DNA of 64,000 nt from Xenorhabdus szentirmaii DSM 16338. GTDB taxonomy: Bacteria; Pseudomonadota; Gammaproteobacteria; Enterobacterales; Enterobacteriaceae. Below are positions 52,929 through 62,271 of this stretch, in pieces. Under the pieces are notes generated by a model. It had not been told where the DNA came from and searched no databases. It worked only from the letters and a program-made list of their open reading frames with translations. How positions within the stretch are numbered: the stretch's first letter is position 1; each line of letters starts with the position of its first letter. Location: assembly GCF_002632585.1 (NCBI RefSeq), contig NZ_NIBV01000001.1:996897-1060896 (forward strand), written 5' to 3'. The position numbers and the translations under genes are program-made.

Positions 52929-52984
52929 AATAGTAATTTGTAAAAACAATAGTAATTTGTAAAAAATAGTAATTTGTAAAAATT
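52929..52984 (+). repeat. Three tandem 17-19-bp repeats in the glnA leader
   Basis: aatagtaatttgtaaaa occurs three times in a row (starting 52929, 52948, 52965), directly downstream of the predicted sigma-54 transcription start. It is part of the transcribed leader of about 145 bases. Confidence 0.85.
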
Positions 52985-53075
52985 GACCGTACAGAGATGA
53001 TGCAGTCGCCCACAGATAAAACAGCTAATTTTTTTACCCGTGTTATTGAACTGACGTGAACCAGGAGAAATCAGT

Positions 53076-54485
53076 ATGTCCGTTGAACATGTTTTGTCCA
53101 TGATTGAAGAACATCAGGTGAAGTTTATTGACTTACGTTTTACTGATACCAAAGGTAAAGAACAACACATCACCATCCCAGCCCATCAAATTGATGAAGA
53201 TTTCTTCGAAGATGGAAAAATGTTTGACGGTTCATCGATTGGTGGCTGGAAAGGTATCAATGAATCCGACATGGTATTAATGCCAGACTCAAGTACCGCA
53301 ATGCTTGATCCGTTCTTCAAGGATACGACCCTCATTATTCGTTGCGATATTCTGGAACCCGGCACAATGCAAGGTTATGATCGTGACCCTCGCTCGATTG
53401 CAAAGCGCGCGGAAGACTTTCTGCGGGCAAGTGATATTGCCGATACGGTTTTATTTGGGCCAGAACCTGAATTTTTCCTGTTTGATGATATCCGTTTCGG
53501 TAGTTCCATCTCGGGTTCTTATTATCATATTGATGATATTGAAGCTGCATGGAATAGCGGTACACAGTATGAAGGCGGTAACAAAGGCCACCGTCCTGGA
53601 GTCAAAGGCGGGTATTTCCCCGTTCCTCCGGTCGATTCGTCCCAGGACTTGCGCTCAGCGATATGCCTGACAATGGAGGAAATGGGATTAGTTGTTGAAG
53701 CCCATCATCACGAAGTGGCTACTGCCGGACAGAATGAAGTCGCTACCCGCTTCAATACCATGACGAAGAAAGCGGATGAAACTCAGATTTATAAGTATGT
53801 TGTGCATAATGTCGCCCATAAATTTGGCAAAACGGCCACATTTATGCCAAAACCGTTAGTCGGTGATAACGGTTCTGGAATGCATTGCCATATGTCTTTG
53901 TCCAAAAATGGGACTAACTTGTTTGCGGGTGATAAATACGGTGGCTTGTCTGAGCTGGCGCTCTATTATATCGGCGGTATCATCAAGCATGCGCGTGCAC
54001 TGAATGCCTTTACTAATCCAACAACGAACTCGTACAAACGCCTTGTACCTGGCTTTGAAGCGCCGGTCATGCTGGCTTACTCTGCCCGTAACCGTTCTGC
54101 GTCTATTCGCATTCCTGTTGTTGCCAGTGCAAAAGCACGCCGCATTGAAGTGCGTTTCCCTGATCCGGCTGCAAACCCCTATCTGGCTTTTTCGGCTCTG
54201 CTGATGGCAGGCCTTGATGGCATCATCAATAAAATTCACCCAGGTGATGCTATGGATAAAAATCTGTATGACTTACCCGCAGAAGAAGCTCAGGAAATCC
54301 CAACCGTTTCTTCTTCTCTGGAAGAAGCGTTGGCGGCACTTGATGCAGACCGTGAATTCCTGACTCGTGGCGGTGTTTTCACTGATGATTCAATTGATGC
54401 TTATATCAATTTATTGAAAGGGGAGATTGAACGAGTCCGGATGACTCCTCACCCTCTGGAGTTTGAACTGTATTACAGTGTGTAA
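53076..54485 (+). CDS. glnA: Glutamine synthetase type I
   Basis: A 469-residue enzyme that makes glutamine from glutamate, ammonium and ATP, working as a dodecamer. The active-site segments [44 protein letters not shown] and NRSASIRIP are intact. The Tyr of NLYDLP near residue 397 is the adenylylation site used by GlnE. AGGAG precedes the ATG. Upstream lie two NtrC sites and a sigma-54 promoter. glnL and glnG follow in the same direction, as in other enterobacteria. Confidence 0.97.
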   Translation: MSVEHVLSMIEEHQVKFIDLRFTDTKGKEQHITIPAHQIDEDFFEDGKMFDGSSIGGWKGINESDMVLMPDSSTAMLDPFFKDTTLIIRCDILEPGTMQGYDRDPRSIAKRAEDFLRASDIADTVLFGPEPEFFLFDDIRFGSSISGSYYHIDDIEAAWNSGTQYEGGNKGHRPGVKGGYFPVPPVDSSQDLRSAICLTMEEMGLVVEAHHHEVATAGQNEVATRFNTMTKKADETQIYKYVVHNVAHKFGKTATFMPKPLVGDNGSGMHCHMSLSKNGTNLFAGDKYGGLSELALYYIGGIIKHARALNAFTNPTTNSYKRLVPGFEAPVMLAYSARNRSASIRIPVVASAKARRIEVRFPDPAANPYLAFSALLMAGLDGIINKIHPGDAMDKNLYDLPAEEAQEIPTVSSSLEEALAALDADREFLTRGGVFTDDSIDAYINLLKGEIERVRMTPHPLEFELYYSV

Positions 54486-54541
54486 TGTCTTATTTATTAA
54501 CTACCTAATATTGTTGTTCTTGTTTGTTGCCGTGAAACTTT

Positions 54542-54567
54542 GGCCCATCTTTGGATGGGCTCTTTTC
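54542..54567 (+). terminator. Terminator between glnA and glnL
   Basis: A 7-bp stem (gcccatc / ggatgggc) with a TTT loop is followed by TCTTTT. In E. coli the glnA 3' end also yields the small RNA GlnZ. This hairpin would be its 3' end if conserved. Confidence 0.75.
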
Positions 54568-54682
54568 TCGTCACGCTCTTCGTTATCAGGAATGCGCATG
54601 TGCGTACAGCCAATTGGTTTTAAATGTAAATAATAAATTCTGAGTAGAAGGCCACATTGGACTAAACTGAAATAGATTACAA

Positions 54683-54699
54683 TGCACCAAAAAAGTGCA
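54683..54699 (+). promoter_or_regulatory. NtrC site at the glnL start
   Basis: TGCACCAAAAAAGTGCA is a good NtrC dyad ending 8 bases before the glnL ATG and overlapping its ribosome-binding region, as expected for NtrC repression of glnLp. Confidence 0.8.
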
Positions 54700-54707
54700 G
54701 GAATTGA

Positions 54708-55757
54708 ATGACAATGGTTGATTTGCCCAAAGCAGAACAAATTCTCGATTCACTGATAAACAGCGTATTTGTGCTGGATAATGATCTGATTATTCGTTAC
54801 GCCAATCATTCTGCCATGCAGCTTCTGGCGCAAAGTACACATAAATTATTCGGTACGCCTCTTCCGATTCTATTCAGTTATATTTCAATGGATGCAGAGT
54901 TAATGCGTTCCAGTTTGAACAGTGGCCATAGTTTTACGGATAACGAAGTCATTCTGGTAATAAACAATCACTCTCATGTGATGTCGCTCAGTGCCCAACC
55001 CATTTCCGAACAGTTTATTTTGCTGGAAATGGCGCCTATGGACAGTCAACGCCGTTTAAGCCAAGAGCAGATCCAACAAGCACAGCAAGTGGCTGCACGG
55101 GAATTGGTTCGGGGGCTGGCACATGAAATTAAAAATCCCCTCGGAGGGCTGAGGGGAGCTGCGCAACTGCTTGCCAAAGCGCTGCCTGATCCATCCCTTC
55201 GGGAATATACCCAAGTGATCATTGAACAAGCAGACCGGCTGCGCGCGCTTGTGGATCGGTTACTGGGGCCACAGCATCCGGGAATGCAAACCCGCCAGAG
55301 TATCCACCATGTTGTCGAGCGGGTTTATCAGCTGGTTTCTCTGGAAATGCCCAATAATGTCACCTTGGTTAAAGATTATGATCCCAGTTTGCCAGAACTG
55401 GCCCATTATCCTGATCAAATTGAGCAGGTATTGTTGAATATTACCCGCAATGCCCTGCAAGCCTTGGGCAATAAAGGGGGAAAGATTATTCTGAGGACAC
55501 GGACAGCTTTTCAGGTGACGTTGCAAGGCCAACGTTACCGTTTGGCTGCCAGAATTGATATCAAAGACAATGGGCCGGGCATTCCCCCCAATATTCAGGA
55601 CATGCTTTTTTACCCGATGGTCAGCGGGCATGAAGGAGGGACTGGACTTGGGCTGTCTATAGCCCGTAATCTTATTGACCAGCATGCTGGAAAAATCGAG
55701 TTCACCAGTTGGCCGGGGCATACGGAATTCTCCATTTACCTACCTATCAAGAAATAA
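54708..55757 (+). CDS. glnL: Nitrogen regulator histidine kinase NtrB
   Basis: A 349-residue soluble sensor kinase that phosphorylates or dephosphorylates NtrC according to PII (GlnB) state. It has an N-terminal PAS domain ([17 protein letters not shown]), the dimer/phosphoacceptor segment [16 protein letters not shown] with His139, and the ATP-binding boxes [19 protein letters not shown] and [13 protein letters not shown]. Length and domain order are the same as in E. coli. It is followed after 24 bases by glnG. Confidence 0.96.
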   Translation: MTMVDLPKAEQILDSLINSVFVLDNDLIIRYANHSAMQLLAQSTHKLFGTPLPILFSYISMDAELMRSSLNSGHSFTDNEVILVINNHSHVMSLSAQPISEQFILLEMAPMDSQRRLSQEQIQQAQQVAARELVRGLAHEIKNPLGGLRGAAQLLAKALPDPSLREYTQVIIEQADRLRALVDRLLGPQHPGMQTRQSIHHVVERVYQLVSLEMPNNVTLVKDYDPSLPELAHYPDQIEQVLLNITRNALQALGNKGGKIILRTRTAFQVTLQGQRYRLAARIDIKDNGPGIPPNIQDMLFYPMVSGHEGGTGLGLSIARNLIDQHAGKIEFTSWPGHTEFSIYLPIKK

Positions 55758-55781
55758 CAGACCAAGAAGTGGAGGATGACA

Positions 55782-57215
55782 ATGACACAACGCGGAAAAG
55801 TCTGGATTGTTGATGATGATAGTTCTATACGATGGGTGCTTGAGCGGGCACTGTGTGGGGTTGGAATTGAATGCACCAGTTTTGAAGATGCGGATGCTGT
55901 ATTGGCTGCACTACGGCAGGGCAGTCCTGAAGTTATTCTGTCCGATATCCGCATGCCCGGTGTGGACGGGTTGAGTCTTCTCAACCAGATAAAACAAAGT
56001 CATCCGCACCTTCCGATCATCATTATGACTGCCCATTCTGATTTGGATGCTGCTGTCAGTGCCTATCAGCACGGGGCATTTGATTATTTACCGAAACCGT
56101 TCGATATTGATGAAACCGTTGCGTTGGTTGAACGGGCTTTGAGTCATTATCGTGAACAGCATCAGGTTTCCTCTAATCCACAGGTCGCAGCGTCAGTGTC
56201 AGATATGATCGGGGAAGCGCCTGCCATGCAGGAGGTATATCGGATTATCGGCCGGCTGTCCCGCTCTTCCATCAGCGTGTTAATCAATGGCGAATCCGGC
56301 ACCGGTAAGGAGTTGGTTGCCCATGCCTTGCATCGCCACAGTCCACGCGCTTCAGCACCGTTTATCGCACTGAATATGGCTGCTATTCCGAAGGATCTGA
56401 TTGAATCTGAATTGTTCGGTCATGAGAAAGGCGCTTTTACGGGAGCCAATCAAGTGCGTCAGGGGCGTTTTGAACAAGCGAATGGCGGCTCGCTATTTTT
56501 GGATGAAATTGGTGATATGCCTCTGGATATCCAAACCCGTTTACTGCGCGTGCTGGCGGAAGGGCAATTCTATCGCGTCGGTGGTTATGCGCCGGTGAAG
56601 GTTGATGTCCGCATTATTGCAGCCACTCACCAAAATCTTGAACAGCGGGTCGCAGAAGGTAAGTTTCGGGAGGATCTCTACCATCGACTGAACGTTATTC
56701 GTGTTCAGCTTCCTCCGTTGCGGGACAGGGTAGAAGATATTCCGCGTCTGGCGTACCATTTCCTGCAACAAACGGCCAAAGAGCTGGGCGTTGAAGCTAA
56801 GGTACTGCATCCCGACACCGAACTTGCCCTGGCTCGTTTGCCGTGGTCAGGTAATGTCCGTCAGTTGGAAAATGTCTGCCGTTGGCTGACGGTAATGGCT
56901 GCCAGCAAAGAAGTGCTGGTACAGGACCTGCCGGCTGACTTAATTGGAAGTCAACCATCAGGGGAAACAGAAAATTCATCTCTGCCCCTTCCTGCATTAT
57001 ATGAAAATTGGTCAGAATTGCTGGCTGAGTGGGCTCAACATGCCTTAAAAGAGGGAAAAACGGATCTGCTTTCTGACGCTTTGCCATTGCTGGAACGCAC
57101 TTTGCTGAGTTGTGCACTGAAATATACCAATGGACATAAACAGGAGGCTGCTCGTTTGCTGGGGTGGGGCAGGAATACAATCACACGGAAATTGAAGGAG
57201 TTGGGGTTGGAGTAG
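55782..57215 (+). CDS. glnG: Nitrogen response regulator NtrC
   Basis: A 477-residue sigma-54 activator. The receiver domain has the phosphorylated Asp55 in ILSDIRMPG. The AAA+ domain has Walker A NGESGTGKELVA, the sigma-54 contact loop GAFTGA and Walker B GGSLFLDEIGD. The C-terminal Fis-type helix-turn-helix reads KQEAARLLGWGRNTITRKL. The ATG at 55782 is chosen because GGAGG lies 6 bases upstream. The ATG at 55776 would be too close. It binds the sites upstream of glnA and glnL seen here. Confidence 0.96.
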   Translation: MTQRGKVWIVDDDSSIRWVLERALCGVGIECTSFEDADAVLAALRQGSPEVILSDIRMPGVDGLSLLNQIKQSHPHLPIIIMTAHSDLDAAVSAYQHGAFDYLPKPFDIDETVALVERALSHYREQHQVSSNPQVAASVSDMIGEAPAMQEVYRIIGRLSRSSISVLINGESGTGKELVAHALHRHSPRASAPFIALNMAAIPKDLIESELFGHEKGAFTGANQVRQGRFEQANGGSLFLDEIGDMPLDIQTRLLRVLAEGQFYRVGGYAPVKVDVRIIAATHQNLEQRVAEGKFREDLYHRLNVIRVQLPPLRDRVEDIPRLAYHFLQQTAKELGVEAKVLHPDTELALARLPWSGNVRQLENVCRWLTVMAASKEVLVQDLPADLIGSQPSGETENSSLPLPALYENWSELLAEWAQHALKEGKTDLLSDALPLLERTLLSCALKYTNGHKQEAARLLGWGRNTITRKLKELGLE

Positions 57216-57570
57216 TGATATTCAAGAACAAATAATGCTGAGGTCTTTATGGGAAAAAGCCTATGGTATCTTATTTATCACTATTTCCCTCATTCTATTA
57301 TAGAGATGGTTTTTAATTAGAACCCATCTATGCAGAAACGGGTAAATGCGAATGTTTTCTAATTTATCTTTTTTATTTAGGACAGCCCCTTTTATTTTCA
57401 TCTAGAAAATAAAATGTAATCGAGGGTTATATTACTCTCAATATTAAAACAAACATTGCAGTTATTATTGTAAGTTATTAGGTCGATTTCCTCTTTGTTT
57501 TTAATGAAATACTTAAGATACAAATGATTTGAATATATGAATTAAATTATTTATAGTCAAAAGCAAAAAA
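57216..57570. other. Intergenic region after glnG
   Basis: About 355 very AT-rich bases without a gene. A hairpin near 57391-57415 (ttttattttc / gaaaataaaa) is present. The promoter of the next gene should lie at its right end. Confidence 0.4.
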
Positions 57571-58089
57571 ATGAAAGGGAACTCTGCATTGACTTATAGA
57601 ACTTACAAGTGGAATGAACAGGTTTACCGTAATAGAACTTATACTTACCCTGAAACAAAAAAGTTATTTAACCTTTCTCATATGGCGCCTAAAACTATTA
57701 AGGTTAGATATGAATATAGTGATACCTTTAAGAATAAAATAAAAGGTGAATTGTATGTAAGAGTTATATTTAGTCATCATTGTTATACTAAAACGATGCA
57801 AAATACTGATGAAAAAACTGTTTTAGTAACCGAGTATGAAAATGGTGTTATAAAAGAACAACGAATATTTGATGAAACAAGGTATAAATACACGTTCATG
57901 TTATTAGATGTTATAACGAATATATCATATAAAATATGTAGAGAAAGTCGATTAAAAGGAAAGGTGATCAGGTTAGAAGAAAAAGACAGAAGCAATCCAC
58001 AAAAAGGCATATATATTATTATGAAGCTTAAGGCAAAAGATGAGAGTCTATTTTTATATGTTGAAACAGCACATTACCGAAATAATTAG
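57571..58089 (+). CDS. Hypothetical protein, 172 residues
   Basis: An AT-rich gene for a basic, beta-rich soluble protein (MKGNSALTYRTYKWNEQVYR start, MKLKAKDESLFLYVETAHYR end) without signal peptide, membrane helix or known motif. The ribosome binding site is poor (agcaaaaaa). The GC content is well below its neighbours glnG and hemN, and it stands between two core genes that are adjacent in E. coli, so it is a likely insertion. Function unknown. Confidence 0.55.
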   Translation: MKGNSALTYRTYKWNEQVYRNRTYTYPETKKLFNLSHMAPKTIKVRYEYSDTFKNKIKGELYVRVIFSHHCYTKTMQNTDEKTVLVTEYENGVIKEQRIFDETRYKYTFMLLDVITNISYKICRESRLKGKVIRLEEKDRSNPQKGIYIIMKLKAKDESLFLYVETAHYRNN

Positions 58090-58432
58090 CTTTTTAATGC
58101 TCAATTAAAAAAAGAATCTCGGAGATTCATGTTGATATTGGGGGATATACTGAAAAATGACTGGAATTATTTGGTCAAATCCTAGATATGTTAAAGCCCT
58201 ACTGAGCGCTGGTCTTTAACATACTAAACGAACTGCTGCACCTCTTCACAAATCGCTTTGTTATCCCAAGTAACTGTCAGGTTAACGATTAACCCCGTTG
58301 AGGGACCAATGGATCTTGGCGGCATACCAGCATCACTTCAGTAAAAATCTACTGTTCGTAATGGCAGCTCATGCTGAATACTGTTTAATTCTAGTACAGT
58401 GCGATAGTATTCTCAACTCTATTCACAGATAT
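58090..58432. other. Intergenic region with a short gene remnant
   Basis: On the minus strand, 58224-58325 encodes a 33-residue frame (MPPRSIGPSTGLIVNLTVTW start) that looks protein-like and may be the tail of a lost gene or insertion element. The rest shows no gene. Confidence 0.35.
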
Positions 58433-59806
58433 TCATATCACCCGCGAAAACTGCCGTTGCCGCATTTGACTGCGTAAGTAGCTATCAAAGCACATACAAA
58501 TATTGCGGATCAGTAAACGCCCTTTCGGGGATACCTGAATTTGCGATGCTGTTATTTCAACTAATCCATCTTCTGCCAATGGCGCCAATAATTGCAGGTC
58601 TTCAGCGAAATAATCAGCAAAGTTGAGTGCGTAACGTTGTTCAATATCTGCAAAGTTCAGACGGAAGTTGCAGATCAAATCTTTGATGACATCGCGGCGA
58701 ATACAGTCATCCTGTGTCAGTGTCAAACCTCGCCATAATGCATGTTCCTGGGCTTCCACTTCTGCATAGTAGGTTTTCAGGTCTTTCTGATTCTGCGCAT
58801 AGCTGTCTCCCAGCATGCTGATGGCAGAAACCCCCATACCGAGTAAATCGCATTCTCCCTGTGTGGTATATCCTTGAAAATTGCGGTGCAGAATACCTTC
58901 CCGTTGGGCAATGGCGAGTTCGTCATCAGGGCGGGCAAAGTGATCCATGCCAATAAACTGATAGTCATTGCTTGTCAGGGTGGAAATGGTTTCCTGCAAA
59001 ATATCCAGTTTCTGCGTTGCGCTGGGGAGGTCTTGCTCTTTGATCTTGCGCTGTGCTGCAAATAAATCCGGCAAATGAGCATAGTTGAATACACTCAGGC
59101 GGTCGGGTGACAATGCCAGCACGCGTTGCAATGTAAAAGCAAAGCTTTCTGGTGTTTGCTTTGGCAAGCCATAAATCAAGTCAATGCTGGTGGAGGTGAA
59201 ACCGGTTTCACGGGCACGGTTGGCCAGCTCAAAAATAAATTCTTCATCCTGTTCACGATTGACCAAACGTTGTACGTCTTTATTGAAATCCTGTACGCCC
59301 ATGCTCAGGCGGTTAAAGCCTTCATGACGGAGGTGATCAATCACATCAAGTTCAATTTCACGGGGATCAATTTCAATGGAAAGCTCTGCGTCAGGCAAAA
59401 AATGGAAGTGGCTGCGCAGCATCGACATCAGGCGGCTGATCTGTGTTTTATCCAGATAAGTTGGCGTGCCCCCGCCCCAGTGCATCTGGCTGACTTTCCG
59501 CCGGGAGAATAATTTGGCCCGGGCAATAATTTCTTTTTCCAGCACATTGAGATATTCATCCGCCTTGTGCTTTTGGCGAGTGACCAGCTTGTTGCAACCG
59601 CAGAAATAACACAGTTTATGGCAGAACGGGATATGGATATAAAGGGAAAGTGGGCGATCGGGATAACGTGCTGCTGCCAGCTTAAAGGCATCCGCATCGT
59701 ATCGTTGGCTGAACTCCAATGCTGTTGGATATGAAGTATAACGGGGTCCTGAATAGTTGTATTTCTGGATCAAAGGCAGATCCCAAACAATGGCTTGCTC
59801 TGACAT
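58433..59806 (-). CDS. hemN: Oxygen-independent coproporphyrinogen III oxidase
   Basis: A 457-residue radical-SAM enzyme that makes protoporphyrinogen IX from coproporphyrinogen III without oxygen, in heme synthesis. The 4Fe-4S site is CHKLCYFCGC (Cys62, Cys66, Cys69, with Cys71), preceded by LYIHIPF. Other conserved parts are HWGGGTPTYL, SIEIDPREI and GMGVSAISMLGDSYAQN. Length is the same as in E. coli. It lies next to yihI, as in E. coli, with one small gene between them. Confidence 0.96.
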   Translation of the reverse strand: MSEQAIVWDLPLIQKYNYSGPRYTSYPTALEFSQRYDADAFKLAAARYPDRPLSLYIHIPFCHKLCYFCGCNKLVTRQKHKADEYLNVLEKEIIARAKLFSRRKVSQMHWGGGTPTYLDKTQISRLMSMLRSHFHFLPDAELSIEIDPREIELDVIDHLRHEGFNRLSMGVQDFNKDVQRLVNREQDEEFIFELANRARETGFTSTSIDLIYGLPKQTPESFAFTLQRVLALSPDRLSVFNYAHLPDLFAAQRKIKEQDLPSATQKLDILQETISTLTSNDYQFIGMDHFARPDDELAIAQREGILHRNFQGYTTQGECDLLGMGVSAISMLGDSYAQNQKDLKTYYAEVEAQEHALWRGLTLTQDDCIRRDVIKDLICNFRLNFADIEQRYALNFADYFAEDLQLLAPLAEDGLVEITASQIQVSPKGRLLIRNICMCFDSYLRSQMRQRQFSRVI

Positions 59807-59808
59807 GC

Positions 59809-60027
59809 TTATTCCTTCCGCTGTTTTCGCCCACCAAAACGCAACATTTTCATGGAATTGAAATGCTGGGCCATGATGATACTGCGCAACCGACGTTTAC
59901 GTCGCAATAGCCGCCATAGTTTACCCAATAACCACAGTAAATAACACACTAATACTGTGGTTATCAGGATGAACCCGCCTTTTACAATCATAAGGTATGG
60001 TACATAAGATACGGCAGCAGGAGTCAC
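59809..60027 (-). CDS. Small single-pass membrane protein
   Basis: A 72-residue protein with one transmembrane helix (GGFILITTVLVCYLLWLLG) followed by a very basic tail (KLWRLLRRKRRLR). The GTG start at 60027 overlaps the yihI stop codon (GTGA) with AAAGG upstream, which suggests coupled translation. An ATG at 59991 is the alternative. It lies 2 bases before hemN, so yihI, this gene and hemN form an operon. Function unknown. Confidence 0.6.
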   Translation of the reverse strand: MTPAAVSYVPYLMIVKGGFILITTVLVCYLLWLLGKLWRLLRRKRRLRSIIMAQHFNSMKMLRFGGRKQRKE

Positions 60028-60551
60028 TTACCTTTCAGCAACTGCATGATATCTTCCTGCTGTTTCTCTTCTTCTTCGCTGTTGTCTTCTTCCAGATTGA
60101 TACCCAGTTCTTCCATTAAGGTATCAATGCGGTCGAGTATGTTATCAACATAGACATTGTCTTCCTGAGACAGTTTTTCACCTTGCTCAAGGCGTGCCAG
60201 CAAGTCATCCAAACGCTCGTCATTTTCCAGCATTGCCAGTTCTTCCTGTGGAGACAGACGAGGTTTTTGTTTCTCCGCTTTTGGTTTGGTTGCGGGTTTT
60301 GCAACTGCAACTTTGTCATCGGCAATCAGAGGAACCGGAACTTTGCTGCCGATACGCGGATCGGCTTTCTGCTGGGTCGTGGATGTATTTTTCTTTCCGC
60401 TGCTACCGTGACTGCGGCTGCCAGTCGGGTTACCACGACGTTTCTTTTCGCGTTTACGCTCGCGCCCTTCTGCATCCAGTTCTGCGCGGCTTTTTCTTTT
60501 TTGCTTACCAGCAGAAGGCTTCGCTGGTGATTTTCTATTTAACGGGCTCAT
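60024..60551 (-). CDS. yihI: Der GTPase-activating protein YihI
   Basis: A 175-residue protein that stimulates the GTPase Der (EngA) and so restrains 50S ribosome maturation. It starts with a basic, disordered stretch (KPSAGKQKRKSRAELDAEG, then RERKREKKRRGNPTG). The conserved acidic part follows (LSPQEELAMLENDERLDDLL and DNVYVDNILDRIDTLMEELG). Typical length and composition. First gene of the yihI-hemN operon. Confidence 0.94.
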   Translation of the reverse strand: MSPLNRKSPAKPSAGKQKRKSRAELDAEGRERKREKKRRGNPTGSRSHGSSGKKNTSTTQQKADPRIGSKVPVPLIADDKVAVAKPATKPKAEKQKPRLSPQEELAMLENDERLDDLLARLEQGEKLSQEDNVYVDNILDRIDTLMEELGINLEEDNSEEEEKQQEDIMQLLKGK

Positions 60552-60697
60552 AGCTTGTGACTCAACTCGCTTTTATCAAGATATTTTCGGCGGAATCTAA
60601 CAGAAACCACCTATAACATCCAATGTCATTCACTCAAGGTTTAAAGTTCGGCTAATATCTAAGTAATCTTAACTCAACTAATTGATCATTAACCCTC

Positions 60698-62167
60698 ATG
60701 CGTTTTTTTGATACTTCTTCTTATCGCATGCCATTGTGTCTTTGGATCACTGGTTATGCTGTTTTATGGATAATGGCTAGCTACTCTCTCGATCCCACCG
60801 TTCCTTATGATGCTGTAGAAGCCCTGAATTGGGGGATCAATGGAGAATGGGGCTCACCCAAAAATCCGTGGTTAGTTGGCGCTATAATGCTCCCCGCTAT
60901 CCATATCAGCAATATCTCTCTCAGTTTTTATTGGTATTTTACTCACTTTGTTGCCATTGCCCTCGGTATGCTCGGTGTCTGGAAATTGGCATTCCGGCTG
61001 ACAGGCAAGGTTACATTGGCATGGCTTGCCATGTTAACGCTGAATTTATCCGGCATCATTAATTTTGATATCATTCCTTATAATGATAATTACCTTTTGG
61101 TCATGCTCTGGCCGTGGTCTTTGTTGTTTTTTCTGCATGCCATTGATGATAGTCCAAAATGGTGGCTGGCATTCGCATTGACGACTGGATTGGCAACGAT
61201 GGGAAAATATTCTTCTCTTTCCATCATTGGCTCCGTCTTTTTACTCTCTCTGTTTGTGCCCAAAGTACGCCGCCATTACCGGGAACCTTTGTTTTATCTC
61301 GCCATTACCCTATGGCTGGCATTGGTCTTACCCAATTTAGGGTGGTTAGTGCAGAATGATTTTGTTGCGTTTAAGTGGGTTGATTCCCAAATTCAGCAGG
61401 GATTTAACCTGCATACCACGCGTGCTGTGCTCTCTGTGTTCTATCCGTTGATTATCGTCAGTGTGATGATTTATCTGCTGGGAGGCCGGATTGGTTGGCC
61501 TGAGCAACAATCCAATGCGTTGGTCGATATTGTTATCCTTTTACCACTGCTGATTATTTATGGCTGGTTTTCATTTAATCAGGGGGGACGCATGACGGAG
61601 TGGGTTCAGCCTTTTATGACGGTTGCCCCCGCTTTATTGGTTGGTTCAATAACGGTTTATCCGCAGAAATCCCTGCGGGGTGCGTTAAGGGGATTGGCCT
61701 TGTTCGGTGTCTTGGTGCTGGTTGGCTATACTGGCGTGATGATGGCAAATGTCCGTGATGCGGGGCAAAAATTTGTCGGCATCAAAACGTTTACCGGCCA
61801 ACTTGATCAACGCTGGAATGCGCTTTATTCCACCCCCTTGCGTTATGTTGGGGGAGAATACCTACACCAGTGGTTAACGTTCTATAGCCGTTATCGCCCA
61901 GAAACGATACAGCCCTGGACATTAAATGCGGAGATGCCGCCGAATATCTACAACAGCCATGTTAAAGAAAAAGAGATTGTTGAATATGGCGCATTGCTGG
62001 TAGGAGAACGAGGAAAAAGCTGTCAGGAAGAAAATTTCCGGCATATTTTTCAGGATTGGCCGGCATTGACTATCAGCCACAAAGAAGCGTTTTCATTTCA
62101 GTCTCAGCCCAGTGCTAAATCAGATATTGTCTGCATTGGTTTTGTCGCCCCAGAAACTCATCAATAA
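60698..62167 (+). CDS. Glycosyltransferase family 39-like membrane protein
   Basis: A 489-residue inner-membrane protein with about ten transmembrane helices. The first periplasmic loop carries acidic residues (DPTVPYDAVEALNWG), the hallmark of the PMT/ArnT superfamily that moves sugars from polyprenyl-phosphate carriers. A second motif, DIIPYNDNYLLVMLWPW, fits this group. A C-terminal periplasmic part of about 120 residues follows the last helix. The acceptor is unknown (lipid A, glycan or protein). No nearby sugar genes point to a pathway. A strong terminator follows. Confidence 0.8.
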   Translation: MRFFDTSSYRMPLCLWITGYAVLWIMASYSLDPTVPYDAVEALNWGINGEWGSPKNPWLVGAIMLPAIHISNISLSFYWYFTHFVAIALGMLGVWKLAFRLTGKVTLAWLAMLTLNLSGIINFDIIPYNDNYLLVMLWPWSLLFFLHAIDDSPKWWLAFALTTGLATMGKYSSLSIIGSVFLLSLFVPKVRRHYREPLFYLAITLWLALVLPNLGWLVQNDFVAFKWVDSQIQQGFNLHTTRAVLSVFYPLIIVSVMIYLLGGRIGWPEQQSNALVDIVILLPLLIIYGWFSFNQGGRMTEWVQPFMTVAPALLVGSITVYPQKSLRGALRGLALFGVLVLVGYTGVMMANVRDAGQKFVGIKTFTGQLDQRWNALYSTPLRYVGGEYLHQWLTFYSRYRPETIQPWTLNAEMPPNIYNSHVKEKEIVEYGALLVGERGKSCQEENFRHIFQDWPALTISHKEAFSFQSQPSAKSDIVCIGFVAPETHQ

Positions 62168-62217
62168 AAATCGACAACAGTGAATTGCCCATTTTCCCGA
62201 TACAATAAAAGCCCAAC

Positions 62218-62251
62218 AAAAGCCTGACAGGAAAGTCTTTGTCAGGCTTTT
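62218..62251. terminator. Bidirectional terminator between the GT39-like gene and adeP
   Basis: A 12-bp stem (aaaagcctgaca / tgtcaggctttt) has A- and T-rich flanks and serves both convergent genes. Confidence 0.9.
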
Positions 62252-62271
62252 GGGGATGATGTCAGCCGGTT

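Noticed and set aside
52929..52984. A short CRISPR-like repeat array before glnA
   Set aside because: The units are directly adjacent with no spacers and are AT-rich. There are no cas genes in the window.
60183..60553. Two overlapping plus-strand frames (115 and 119 codons) over yihI
   Set aside because: They arise from the low-complexity basic and acidic codons of yihI on the other strand.
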